Source of the DNA: Reticulitermes lucifugus
Taxonomy: Eukaryota > Arthropoda > Insecta > Blattodea > Rhinotermitidae
Direction: 5' to 3'
NCBI GenBank assembly: GCA_026260175.1
Contig: JAKCWW010000427.1
Span: 487-59,035, forward strand
Length of the DNA stretch: 58,549 bases
The notes beneath the pieces were generated by a model, which saw only the letters and a program-made list of their open reading frames with translations, was not told the DNA's origin and did not search any database. The translations under genes and the position numbers were made by a program. Shown here in pieces: positions 10,256-20,150 of this stretch (position 1 is the first letter of the stretch; the number at the start of each line of letters is the position of its first letter).

Positions 10256-10458
10256 ACAGTGATGCTGATGAAGACTTCAGTCTTCTGGGATGTTACGCTG
10301 CGTCGACTGGTAAATAGTTAACGACGTTTCAGAGAAGTTTGTTGCTTCCATCTTCACGGTGTGATTAGTCTTCTATTATTTGAAGATGTAGGCAGCAAGC
10401 TTCTCCTCAACGGTTTACCAGGTGACACGGCGTCATATACCGGAAGACTCGCAAGTCA
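10256..10458. repeat. Foldback family F: facing pair, copy at 10.3 kb (best example)
   Basis: The minus-strand arm (10358 to 10256) reads GTGAAGATGGAAG, loop, CTTCTCTGAAACGTCG, TTAACTATTTACCAG, TCGACGCAGCGTAACATCCC and AGAAGACTGAAG. The plus-strand arm (10379-10458) reads TTTGAAGATGTAGG, CAGCAAG, CTTCTCCTCAACGGTT, TACCAGGTGACACGGCG, TCATATACC and GGAAGACTCG. The order of blocks is the same in both arms: stem, GAAACG-type, TACCAG, GACRCGGCGT, AT-CC, AGAAGACT. The centre between the arms is about 20 nt, so a transcript would fold into one long hairpin. Confidence 0.8.
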
Positions 10459-10909
10459 TTTGTTTGAAATCCGCTTTGTTGCATGTACACGTGACTACGT
10501 CGGGCCGTGGTTTCGGCATTTTTATTCATTATTATTATTATATTTGTAACCCAATGCGAGTCGCCGGAACAAGACAGGTAGCACTTGCGTCACTTGGCAA
10601 AAACTCCGCGTGCGTTGGTAAATAATTTATATGAATGTTGTAATTGTATTTACTGACAATATCTAATCACTACTTACACCTTCCAATGTTTGCCTATGTT
10701 TCGACAGCGATCTGCAAACATTGACTGATATGTAGGAAACGTAAGCTTATACCGTCTTATGTACCTTACTGGGATCTACAATTTATATTAGAAAACTTTT
10801 TTGATATACTGAATATTTTACGAAATGTAAAGGAACTAATTTTTTATTTGAATTAGTAATAGCTATCAGCTTTAAATAACTCCGTGGTGCAGAGTCCTTT
10901 CTGAGAAGC

Positions 10910-11390
10910 AAATTGTTCTTTAGCTTGTCAATAAATACCCCGCATTTTATGAAACCCGAATGTTCATTACCATGTTTACTATAACTCGCCATTTGTCCCT
11001 GTCCTAAGCCAGATCAATCCAGTCCACGTCCTCCCACTTTATTTATTTAAGATCCGTTTTAATATTACCCTCGAAACAACACCTTGATTTTCTAAGAGTT
11101 TTGTTTCTTGCAGTTTTCCTACCAAAACTCTGTTTGCATTTACCTTCTCTCTTTTACGTGCTACATATCCCGCCCATCTCACCCATCTTGATTTGATCAC
11201 CCGAATAATATTTGTTGAGGAGTACAGATTATGAAGCATATCATTATGTAATTTCCTCCAGTTTTTTATAACTCCTCCCTTTGAGACACAAATTATCTTC
11301 CTCATCACCCTGCTCTCGAACACCCTCAGCCTACGTTCTTGTCTTAAAGTGAGAGACCAAGCTCACATCAATATAAAACAACAGGCAAAG
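10910..11390 (-). pseudogene. LINE reverse-transcriptase C-terminal remnant 1
   Basis: Read on the minus strand: WSLTLRQERRLRVFESRV, then MRKI, then WRKLHNDMLHNLYSS, IIRVIKSRWVRWAGYVAR, and after a frame break WEDVDWIDLA and DRDKW. This is the characteristic tail of many insect non-LTR retrotransposon ORF2 proteins, where RMRWAGHVARMG is followed by a YRVLVGKPEGKRPLGRP-type block. A one-base loss near 11370, a stop just upstream and further breaks near 11040 show the copy is dead. Only the C-terminal part is present, as expected of a 5'-truncated LINE. Confidence 0.9.
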
Positions 11391-12954
11391 TTATGGTTAT
11401 ATGTATTTTAATCCTTATATCTTAGATAGAAAATCTGGTTAAAAATTCTGGACCGAATGGTAGCAGGCATTCTCTGAATTAAATTCGCTCTTAAATTCAA
11501 AATTCGTGCAGTTTTGATTTGTCCGTCGGTCCCAATTATTTAAACTTTGCCACTTTTCGAAGTAGCAAATTTCCTCTTACATCTGTATGTATGTTATAAC
11601 TTAGTCCTGCATTGTGTTTACAAAACACAAATATATACTTAGCTGTCTCAGTATCCATTCCTGGACCAACTTCCTTAGTAGCGACTAATAAAGTTTTTTT
11701 TTTTGCCTTTGTAATGTGTACTAGCATGTCTTCGCCTAATTAATTAACACCACCTTCATAGACCAGAGTTGATGTATCCTATAAAATTTCAGTTTATTCT
11801 GGTTTGCTTGTACATTCGTAATGTCATATTCTGAATAAAAGTTGAAAAACAACGGCGACAAAGCTTCTGCTTTTTTTCAGACCATTCCAAATAGGAAGTA
11901 AAACAAAAAAAATATTTGCCTATCCGGACTTAGCTATGGGTTTCAGAACATAATTTATTTAACCCATGAAAGCGTAGTGGTAAATGAATGCAATGTCAGA
12001 TTTAACCCTAAAGTTCTGCATATTCTTCCTACACTGTTTGTGTAAGTTCCTTATCACTCTCATAATAAACAACCCTTGCCTTCCAATGCATCATTCATCG
12101 ACTTCTCTTTCTAATGGTTACAGGCTCCGTTCTCTATGAATTTCGAACTGAAACTTTATAAAAAGCAGATTCTTGGGTTCATCAAAATCAGTGAGAATGC
12201 TATAAAAAATTATCTTAATGAAGGACAGTCCTTTGTGTTTCAGCTGCATCACAGTCTTTCTTGAAGTCTAAATATATGTCGTACTGCCCCATTTAATTCC
12301 TTCCCTTTCTTCTCAAGTATTTGACGAATACAAATCTTATGATCTACAGTTGATCTCTACGTCGAAATATACAAACATGAATGTACTATCCATGCAAAAG
12401 TAAATTTTATCTTCATTAAAATAACAAAAAAGTAAAGGAATTTAGCTAAATATACAAAAAATACCGTTACCATTTACAGTATGTTCACTTTTCTAGGCCA
12501 AATATTTTAGGTTGTGGTAAAACCTTAGGTTGAAGAGTTAATCTCTAATGCAACAAATAGTGAAATTACTACAAGTATACCATCTGTAGATATATCACTA
12601 ATTATAAGAATATATTTTTCTAAGAAATATAGGAAATTGACTTTTTAAGGAGAGAAGGGAATCGGACATATACGAGTATGTCCTAAATGGAAGTGGCTAA
12701 AATAAAAGACGGTAAAGATAACATAAGAATAGAACAGAATATAGACATGATTATAGCCCACATTACATGTTGAACTGTGTTCATGTTAACGGCAGGACTA
12801 TATTCCATCCTGACCATTAGTTGGACAGAAGGAATTACCTGCTCATTTTTGGTTTATTTGACCAAACTGTCAATATGTGGCGTTGAGTGGGAGGGAGGTT
12901 GGTAAATAAACAATTGGGAAGGATGTGGAAGGCTATCGAATAAAGACAATTGAA
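11391..12954. other. No gene recognised
   Basis: AT-rich sequence, with one 63-codon minus frame (11536-11727) of no recognisable content. A small 7-bp-arm palindrome (GGACATA / TATGTCC) lies at 12664-12683. Confidence 0.4.
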
Positions 12955-12992
12955 CTTTCTTTCTTTCTTTCTTTCTTTCTTTTTTTCTTTCT
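12955..12992. repeat. (CTTT)n microsatellite
   Basis: Perfect then interrupted CTTT units. Confidence 0.9.
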
Positions 12993-13677
12993 TAGGCTGA
13001 TTTCTCGTAGCTGCTCATTGAAGTTGTAGAGGGTTTTTGTTGCACCTGATCACACTCAATGACACAGAATAGATAGGGCTGTTCTGGACGAGGGATCGGC
13101 CCGTCGCAAAGACCTCTACCTAGCAACACACAACAACCGTAGACAACGGAAATATGATAGTCGTATTTACTAAATGCACTTACTGGATAACCTTCGAAGT
13201 AGGAACCACGTAGAAAACATGTCGTTACATAATCCAGTCCTATAGCCCAAGCGTAACGGGATTGGTATCAACATGAGTTTTATACCTATACATTTTTCTT
13301 TGCTAAAATTTTCGAACCATGGCCAATGTTTTTCATTTCACTCACTATCTTAGGCCTAGTAAACGCTAGAGTTACGAGTTCGACTGTATCCGAAGAATTC
13401 GTTATTTGTGTTTGTTCTTTCGCGTCCAAAACCCCTTCCAAAGCCAAAATAAGAATTATATTATAGACAATAATTTCCAGGGTTGAGAACAGTCAAATCC
13501 GAAACGGAAACTCTTTGAAGAACAGAATGTTTTCAAATGCTGACCTTTCGTGCAGAAAGTTTATTGTTCGAGTCTTACCGGATTCACTGGGGAATTTCCT
13601 GGAGGCCTTCCCTTTGTCTCGTAAGCAAATAAGCCTAAATTTTAAGTTTGTATAGAATATCAGAAGTCCAAGCATGT

Positions 13678-13750
13678 CACCACCGTCACCATCATTATCA
13701 CCACCACCACCACCACCACCACCACCACCACCACCACCACCACCACTACC
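13678..13750. repeat. (CAC)n microsatellite
   Basis: About 16 uninterrupted CAC units with impure flanks (CACCGTCACC and CACCACTACC). Confidence 0.95.
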
Positions 13751-13863
13751 ATGTTAATTACCTTCGCAGTCACTAGGAATAATTTGGGACACTTAATTTG
13801 TGACCCTATCTAATATGTAATACCGTACTCTCACGTCATCCTGAGAGGCAGAGGCTAAACTTT

Positions 13864-14097
13864 CCCTCTAAGAGCCTAGTGGTTGTTTTATTTACGATCA
13901 GTTTTAAAATTCAAAAATTCTGAGATCGGTCCACAGAGTGTACTCGTGTTATGTATTAATCTCCGAACAAATACCAATTAATTCCCTCTACATATTAACT
14001 GATTGATTTTTATAACCGAGACAAAATGTGTTTACTTTGACGGGCGAACTAAGTCTTTACATATGCTTCAGGATAATCTTAGTCTTTGAAGGGTTAA
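13864..14097. mobile_element. TTAA-type (piggyBac-like) MITE, copy 1
   Basis: The left end reads CCCTCTAAGAGCCTAGTGG and the right end reads TAGTCTTTGAAGGG, followed by TTAA at 14094-14097. The inverted ends CCCTYTAAAG / CTTTGAAGGG and a flanking TTAA match the pattern of piggyBac-class non-autonomous elements. The interior shares ordered blocks with copies at 18.6 and 47-48 kb: ATTCAAAAA, GTATTAATCTC, AACAAATA, ACTGATTGATTTTT, and GGATAATCTTAGTC. The left TTAA has decayed. Confidence 0.75.
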
Positions 14098-14213
14098 AGA
14101 CCATACCTGAAGGCAAACCCCAGCAAAGCAACATTACTATGTATTTAAGCTAAAAGCTCTGCTAACTAATTTAGATTACCCGTGTGACTACGGCTTGTAG
14201 ACGAGAATTACAA

Positions 14214-14483
14214 CTAGATGGAAATAGGTCCTGCTCTAGAGTTCTTCCATTTGAATGACCTCCGCGAGTAAAACAGTGGCCTGCCAAGCGGTAGTTGCCA
14301 ACGCCTATGTGTTAAGGAATGTACAGAGCTGGACACAATTCTTGGCATCATTAAGTCGCCAGTGTAAGTAGAATTTACACCTACGAATGGAATGCCACGA
14401 GTCTGTGATATTTGCTTACATATATTCTTATTGTAATATGAACGAGAAGAGAGAGGCGTGATATGCGATTTTTCATGCCTCAT
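14214..14483. other. No gene recognised
   Basis: An 89-codon minus frame (14214-14483) with no domain that I can see and no support as an exon. Confidence 0.3.
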
Positions 14484-14608
14484 GATTTATATTGCAGATA
14501 TGAATATATTCCTGCATATCAATTTACCCTACTGACACCATACTATTCAGACTTACGTTTTCTCTCCCTCGGATTTATAAATATTTAACATATTTAAAAA
14601 CTGTTTCA

Positions 14609-14800
14609 CCTTTTAAAGCACAGTCGTTACAACACGTAGCATCTAATTTAAAATTACAAAACTATACTTTGCTCACGGTTTATTTGAGTGTTTCGTATGA
14701 TTTTCGGAATAAACAGTGATTATGCTATTAAAAAGTTTTCTTTGTAATGGAGAAGTAGTGGGGTCTCTTTGAGGTAAGAATTAATTTCTGAATATTATAG
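14609..14800. mobile_element. TTAA-type MITE, copy 2 (3' end lost)
   Basis: It begins CCTTTTAAAGCACAGT, close to the family start CCCTTTAAAGCYCAGTGG. It continues with blocks seen in other copies: AATAAACAGTGATTAT, TGTAATGGAGAAG and TTTGAGGTAAGAATT. The right inverted end and TTAA are not found, so the copy is truncated or eroded. Confidence 0.6.
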
Positions 14801-15139
14801 AGATAAGGTACGTGGTTCAGAGATTGAATATAAAGGACAGAGAACATATTTAGGAGCCTTCGTAAAGCAGTTGAAAAAACAAATATTAGCTTTCTTATGG
14901 CTGTCCTTCCGTCCTTCTGTCCCCATGTAATGGCGTGGCTCCCACTGGAAGGGTTTTAGTGAAATTTCAGTTTTATTGTTTTTAATAAAATTTGCCAACA
15001 CATTACAATTTTGGTTAATATCTGACACTTTGCCTGAAGGCCTTGGTACATGTAAGTGATCTCTACAATGGAGAGAGACTGTGTTTTGTGTGAGGTATCA
15101 GATGAGGCCAAAGAAAGAATTTACCTAAAAATACCAACT

Positions 15140-15318
15140 GAATGAGCCTGTGTGTTCTGTGAGATACGATTTTTGGTCTGCAATTGTGCCTCAGCTGTTG
15201 ATTATTTGTGTCAATTTGTCTATTCTGAAGATACAGACAACAAGCTCCTTCAAAATCTTGGTACCTGTTTACAAATCTACGTGCCATTCTATTCCAGAAG
15301 ACGATAATTCAACATTGG
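15140..15318. repeat. Foldback family F: facing pair, copy at 15.2 kb
   Basis: The plus arm (15224-15318) reads CTGAAGATACAGACAACAAG, CTCCTTCAAAATC, GGTACCTGTTTAC, TACGTGCCATTCTATTCC and AGAAGACGATAATTCAA. The minus arm covers about 15220 down to 15140 and keeps TTCTGTGAGATACGA as its outer block. Here GAAAC has become CAAAA, so the hammerhead-like core is broken. The 52-bp minisatellite starts immediately to the right. Confidence 0.6.
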
Positions 15319-15328
15319 GTTTGTTTCT

Positions 15329-15740
15329 GCAGTACATAAGCATGATATCTGTTTCCACATGGGGACATTACATTGCAACTGCAGTACATAAACATGATAT
15401 CTGTTTCCACATGGGGACACTACATTGCAACTGCAGTACATAAATATGATATCTGTTTCCAAATGGGGACATTACATTGCAACTGCAGTACATAAACATG
15501 ATATGTTTCCACATGGGGACATTACATTGCAACTGCAGTACATAAACATGATATCTGTTTCCAAATGGGGACATTACATTTCAACCGCAGTACATAAACA
15601 TGATATCTGTTTCCACATGGGGACATTACATTGCAACTGCAGTACATAAACATGATGTCTGTTTCCAAATAGGGACATTACACTGCAACTGCAGTACATA
15701 AACATGATATCTGTTCCCACATGGGGACATTACATTGCAA
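15329..15740. repeat. 52-bp minisatellite, eight units
   Basis: Units starting GCAGTACATAA lie at 15329, 15381, 15433, 15485, 15535, 15587, 15639 and 15691. All are 52 bp except the fourth, which has lost a CT (50 bp). Identity is high. A CCACATGG / CCAAATGG difference alternates from unit 2 to unit 8, pointing to a 104-bp higher-order unit. Each unit contains ATGATATCTGTTTCC and GGGGACATTACATTGCAACT. Since 52 is not a multiple of three, the frames seen on both strands across it are by-products. Confidence 0.95.
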
Positions 15741-16524
15741 ATAATATTACGTTTGGGAACGTAACGTAGTTTAGAAGGTACTTTCTCTTCCTGTTCATTT
15801 TTTGGCTCAATATAATCGCCTCCTCAGAGTCCACGACTTAAACAGACACGATGCATGGTATTTTGCGATGACTGTTATTTGTTCTGAAAGGCTTATTATG
15901 TAGTCGTTTACTAGAACAAAGGCTGTTGTTTGCTCGGAGAAGCTGAAAATATATTCACCTTTCAAAAATACCTGACGTACATTAGTCACGTACCGTCATG
16001 TTTGTTAATATCCTCTGGATCTTTTCGGCTTAATACCCGTCTCATACTATCAAATATCTTTTCTAATACCTGTGACACCTCACGTTATCCTCTTCGTTTT
16101 TCTACATTCTTCATTGAACACGTAGGTCTGATGTTAACGCTTCATACATCGGGGACACACAACTTCAAATTCCACGTGTGTTACCAGCTGTTATAACTTA
16201 GAAAATTTTGCTTCCCTTAGTCTCAGGCGAATATAATAGCACCTTCAAGCAGGTTCGAATGCCTCCTTTCAAATCCATGCCTTCTATCCTTTCATACTGA
16301 TATTCGTCTCGCCTTCGAAGGTATATAATCTGTGTCGTTGAGAGGATGTTCTTCAATAATTAAAAATTAGCAAGTCTCCAATTCCTGTCAAACGTTGCGG
16401 TATAGCCTCTAGCACTCCGTGTTTCTTTCGGATGGACTCAGAGAGGGGTGAGCAAAATTGGGCTCCACGACTTTTCAAATCGTCCGTTGGTTACACATTA
16501 AGATTTCAACAAAGTGTACTAGAG
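15741..16524. other. No gene recognised
   Basis: Short frames only (60 codons minus at 15807-15989, 88 codons plus at 15930-16196), neither recognisable. Confidence 0.35.
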
Positions 16525-16740
16525 GTGCCACGGCTCCGGGTGTTAGTCGTCGTCCTCTCACTGCGGAGGCCCGCGTTCAATGCCAGGCCAGTCCATGTGG
16601 GATTTGTGGTGGACAGAGTGGCACTGAGACAGATTTTATTCCGAATATTACGGTTTCCTCCTTTCATTATCATTCCACCGGTGCTCCAAGATCAATCACT
16701 TGTCTATCACCGGCACAATATTCTCAGAAGTTGATAACAT
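16525..16740 (+). repeat. SINE family A, copy 2
   Basis: The degraded head GTGCCACGGCTCCGGGTGTT (A box) is followed by CGCGTTCAATGCCAGG (B box). The family body comes next: CAGTCCATGTGGGATTTGTG, GTGGACAGAGTGGCACTGAG, TTCATTATCATTCCACCGG and TGCTCCAAGA. The 100- and 125-codon frames over this interval translate the SINE and are not genes. Confidence 0.85.
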
Positions 16741-18194
16741 CGTTAAATAATATTCTTAAAAAAAGCGTATTAGAAATTCGTGCTCTCGTTGTATATTTAA
16801 GTCATACAAATAATATACTTATTCCTCCAAGTTAAGTTATGTTAACGACATTAAAATATTTGAATAAATTTTGTTATTCCTTTTCAAGTTTATAAATCAC
16901 AGACATGTTAATTATGGAAGCATACCATTCATTTCTTTTATGTAGAATTGGAAGATATAAATTCAGCCTGTAAAATTTTACATCTAAATCTTCTCTGAGC
17001 TGTAAATTCTCTCCTTAGCCAAAATATTTTTCCTACTTCTAGGGTAAGGATCTCCTGTGGTTTTGTTTTCCTTACATCGATTTGGTCTTCTCTTAGAGCA
17101 GACAAACATTTTGTGCTCTCTTCCGAAAACGTACGGCGTAGACCCCAAATGCGGATCGACCAGACTAACAGACTAAACCAACTGCGTAAGCAGACTGCTT
17201 TGTATGAGTCTTATATCATTCGCACTAATAAAAAAAATCCGGAGTTTCACCAGCGCTTTCTCAAAGGCTGATTATTTTTGCCAGGGTAGGTTTAAGTCTG
17301 TCGCAATCTTGTGTGGCTGCATGGGGCTCCAACTTTCGGGAAGTCATAAAGATCCTAATTGTATTTCAGATTTTGTTTTTTCAAAATACCTCTATGAATG
17401 CTCTCTCTGCGTTTTTAATTAAAACTACCCCTGGGTAGGCCGTTTACATTTATTTTTGCATTAAGACCAGAAATTTACAAAACTGACTCTAATATTTACC
17501 TATACTGATCCAAGACTATCATGCATTATTTACTTAAAAAGGTTTGCTATATTTCATTTAATTTTGACATTTCCCTCTCGTTCTGGGATTATAATTTTTT
17601 TCGGTAAAATAATTTTATGCCTTTCTCAATTTAACCATGCTTCCACATACCCAATTTCTTTTATCATGCTTACGTTTACATTTTGGAAAGTCTTCGGTAA
17701 AGTTGCAGATTATTTAGCTGCTCGGTGTATTTTCTCCGATTATTTGTGACTTAATATCCCATACACATAAAGAAGAGTATCGTTCTCAGTGCTGAACCTC
17801 AGTGTTATATAAATGTAATGCTGCGCTCTGCGAGTATACATACATAGACGAACAAGCATCGAGATGTGGTTTCCGATATTATCGGTTTATTCTTACATTA
17901 TTGTAATCAGGATAAAATAAAACGTAATTTATATTCAGCGCAATCTTACTTTATTAGTATTATTATTTTCTGACTATATATGTCTGTGTATTGTGCACCG
18001 TCCTCTGGCCGTAAATATTAGAGCATTAGTTACACGGTGAAATGTGCTTTTGTACCTTATACGACCGGCGACAATAACATTTAACTCTAATAGGATGCCC
18101 ATTATGATACAGCAGTTTAAGACTGGTAATGCATGCCAAGAAAATAGCATGTAACACTGGTCGCAGATCATTTTAGATAATCGCACTGTTTGTA
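16741..18194. other. No gene recognised
   Basis: AT-rich, with a few 60-72 codon frames (17204-17422, 17564-17749, 17974-18186) that show no family features. Confidence 0.4.
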
Positions 18195-18282
18195 CCTGAA
18201 TATGAAGGCACTACGATCCCTCGAAACATCGATAACTGTTTCCTAGTCGACACGGCGTAATATCCCACAAGACTTAAATGTC
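18195..18282 (+). repeat. Foldback family F: single arm at 18.2 kb
   Basis: A plus-strand arm: CCTGAATATGAAGGCACTAC, ATCCCTCGAAACATCG, TAACTGTTTCC, TAGTCGACACGGCGTAATAT, CCCACAAGACTTAAATG. It carries the GAAAC, GACACGGCGT and AATATCCCA blocks in family order. No facing partner was found, so this is a solo arm. The core guanine of CTGANGA has changed to T. Confidence 0.7.
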
Positions 18283-18569
18283 CAAGACACAATCACATTT
18301 CTGCTTACGCATATACCGTGTATATGATGTTTAAAATATTGTTATATTATCTTCAATTATACATTTAGTACACCATCTACTTTCAAATAATGCCTTCCAA
18401 AAGCATATAGTAACGAGCGAAATATGGGTTGTCAGTACGGTAGTGTTATAGTCCACCCAAACGTCACGCAAGTTATTTCGGCTGCAGATTCTGCAGGCGC
18501 TAAACAACGGGATTTTTTTAGCGTTCAGTAAAGTGATACTGGCTTTTATATTCTCTAATGTTGCCTTAA

Positions 18570-18804
18570 TGCTTTAGAGCCTAGTGGTTAGTGTATCTAC
18601 CGCTAGGTTTAACACTACAAACCCCGCAGTTTTTTCCATATATTTTATTTATGATTTATGTTTTGATTGTCGTTCTAATTAAACAGTGATTATTTCCCGG
18701 CACAAAATTCACGTTTGGTTTCCTAATGGAGCCACATTATGCTCTCTTCGAGGTATGAATTGAATCTTTGTATGTAATGCAGACTTATTTTAGTCTTCAA
18801 AGTG
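18570..18804. mobile_element. TTAA-type MITE, copy 3
   Basis: TTAA at 18566-18569 precedes TGCTTTAGAGCCTAGTGG. The right end is TAGTCTTCAAAGTG followed by TTAT at 18805, one change from TTAA. Internal family blocks are AAACAGTGATTATTTCCCGG, AATGGAGCCA and CGAGGTATGAATTGAATC. Length about 235 bp with no coding capacity. Confidence 0.8.
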
Positions 18805-18989
18805 TTATTACACTAAATGCATGTTCATAGAAGAAAGTTGGACTTGTGCCTAAATTTAAGCACCTATTTCGCATTTGTGAGAATGCACCTCTAGAGTATT
18901 GAGCGTCGTTAAACGACACAAGCACCAATCCGTCAGGCATTGTGCTGAAAATGCGAATTCGATCTATTGATATATCATGTTTATATGTT

Positions 18990-19080
18990 ATGACGTTGGA
19001 CGTCGCGACTGAGTGACTAAAATTTGGTTTATTTCGGGTGGTTCCAGGTTCGAATATCTCTCCTGGGTCTAAAGGCTTGC
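18990..19080 (+). repeat. tRNA-like SINE fragment
   Basis: An A-box-like GTCGCGACTGAGTGACTAA is followed by CCAGGTTCGAATATCTCTCC, a B box with one changed position. No body or tail could be delimited. Confidence 0.4.
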
Positions 19081-19309
19081 TGTAAATATAGCTGAACATT
19101 CCAGCGCTTTGAACAAATCGATAGTTCTTTTAAAGCAAGTACTGGCAAACGGTCTGTGTGAAATACAGGTATTCAGTTACTGTAGCTGGTTTGACCTGTT
19201 TCCTCTCCTGCAGGCTTCTCCCTTAAACAGAAACTTGTACGTCGCTGTATTTCCAGACCTCTTTGTGGTCGTCATTTACAGCACTGTTGTATCATAATGA
19301 ACGGTTACT

Positions 19310-19490
19310 GGATAAATATCTAGTAGGGGTCGAACACGGATTAGCCAAATGTATTTTCCGGAATTTCGCTTGGGAAGACTGAGGTAAACGGCGCAATTCC
19401 TGGTTTAGAATAGCCGGTAAGGCTGGTCCGATATCCCGTTTGGTAACTCTAGAATGCGAGCGTAATATCACCACTATGCTAAACTAGTCA
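19310..19490 (-). repeat. tRNA-derived SINE fragment (minus strand)
   Basis: On the minus strand from 19490 there is TTTAGCATAGTGGTGATATT (A-box region), then CTCGCATTCTAGAGTTACC. At the far end lies a GTTCGACCCCTACTAG B-box-like sequence. The GCTCGCATTC-GAG block followed by a GTTCGA element resembles the head at 33.0 kb. Confidence 0.45.
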
Positions 19491-19583
19491 TCACCATTTC
19501 CTGTCTGCATCAAAAGATAAAAAGTACAAATAAATGTAAGTCTGTTAGATCTTACACAATCAACCAACACACTTATTATTCTC

Positions 19584-19792
19584 CATGCCGTGGCTCGGAG
19601 GGTTAGTAGCCGGCGGAGGCCTGGGTTAGATTGCAGACCAGTCTGTGTGGCATTTACGGTGAACGAAGTGACACTAAGACACGCTTTTCTCAAGAGCATC
19701 TCTGTTTTCCCCTGTCAGACTCAGTCCACCAATGCTCAATACTCATTTACTTATCACCGACGCTATACCCTAATCTAAGCAATTAATAGTGT
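19584..19792 (+). repeat. SINE family A, copy 3
   Basis: The head ATGCCGTGGCTCGGAGGGTT is followed by the body CAGTCTGTGTGGCATTTACG, GTGACACTAAGACACG, TGTTTTCCCCTGTCAGACTC and CCACCAATGCTC. It is collinear with copies at 16.5 and 24.9 kb. The B box has decayed to GGGTTAGATTGC. The 71-codon minus and 62-codon plus frames here translate the SINE. Confidence 0.8.
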
Positions 19793-19904
19793 CGTTACGT
19801 GACACACTTAAAATTAGCAATTATAATAGAAGTACAAGTACCACTATGAGTAACATTCTTGCGACCTGCACTTTAATTTTATCGGCAAGGAATAGACTAG
19901 GATT

Positions 19905-20150
19905 TTACAGCGGCATTGCGAGATTTCAGGCTTCCACCGCAGTGTAGTTGAGGCTTTCGCTCTTCTGGGATATGACTTAGCGTAGGTTGGTAAGTGGTTA
20001 CCGGCGTTTCGGGACAGCTTTCCTTCCCATCTTCGAGGGTCGAAGAGTTCAAAAAATGTTTTACTCTTGAATATGGGACCGATAGGCTGTCCCGAAACGT
20101 CGGTAACCAACTACCAACATACGCTGCGTAATATCCCAGAAAAGCAAAGG
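19905..20150. repeat. Foldback family F: facing pair, copy at 20.0 kb
   Basis: The minus arm (20040 to 19905) reads TCGAAGATGGGAAGG, CTGTCCCGAAACGCCGGTAA, CCACTTACCAACCTACG and CATATCCCAGAAGAG. The plus arm (20063-20150) reads TTGAATATGGGACCGATAGG, CTGTCCCGAAACGTCGGTAA, CCAACTACCAACATACGCTG and CGTAATATCCCAGAAAAGC. The two arms are complementary over roughly 75 nt. The plus arm is nearly the same as the solo arm at 46.6 kb. The 179-codon frame 20067-20606 starts in this repeat and is rejected as a gene. Confidence 0.85.

Noticed and set aside
15329..15740. CRISPR-like array
   Set aside because: The units are contiguous 52-bp tandem copies without unique spacers, in eukaryotic DNA. It is a minisatellite.
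16432..16835. 100- and 125-codon plus frames
   Set aside because: Both are translations across a SINE family A copy in two phases.
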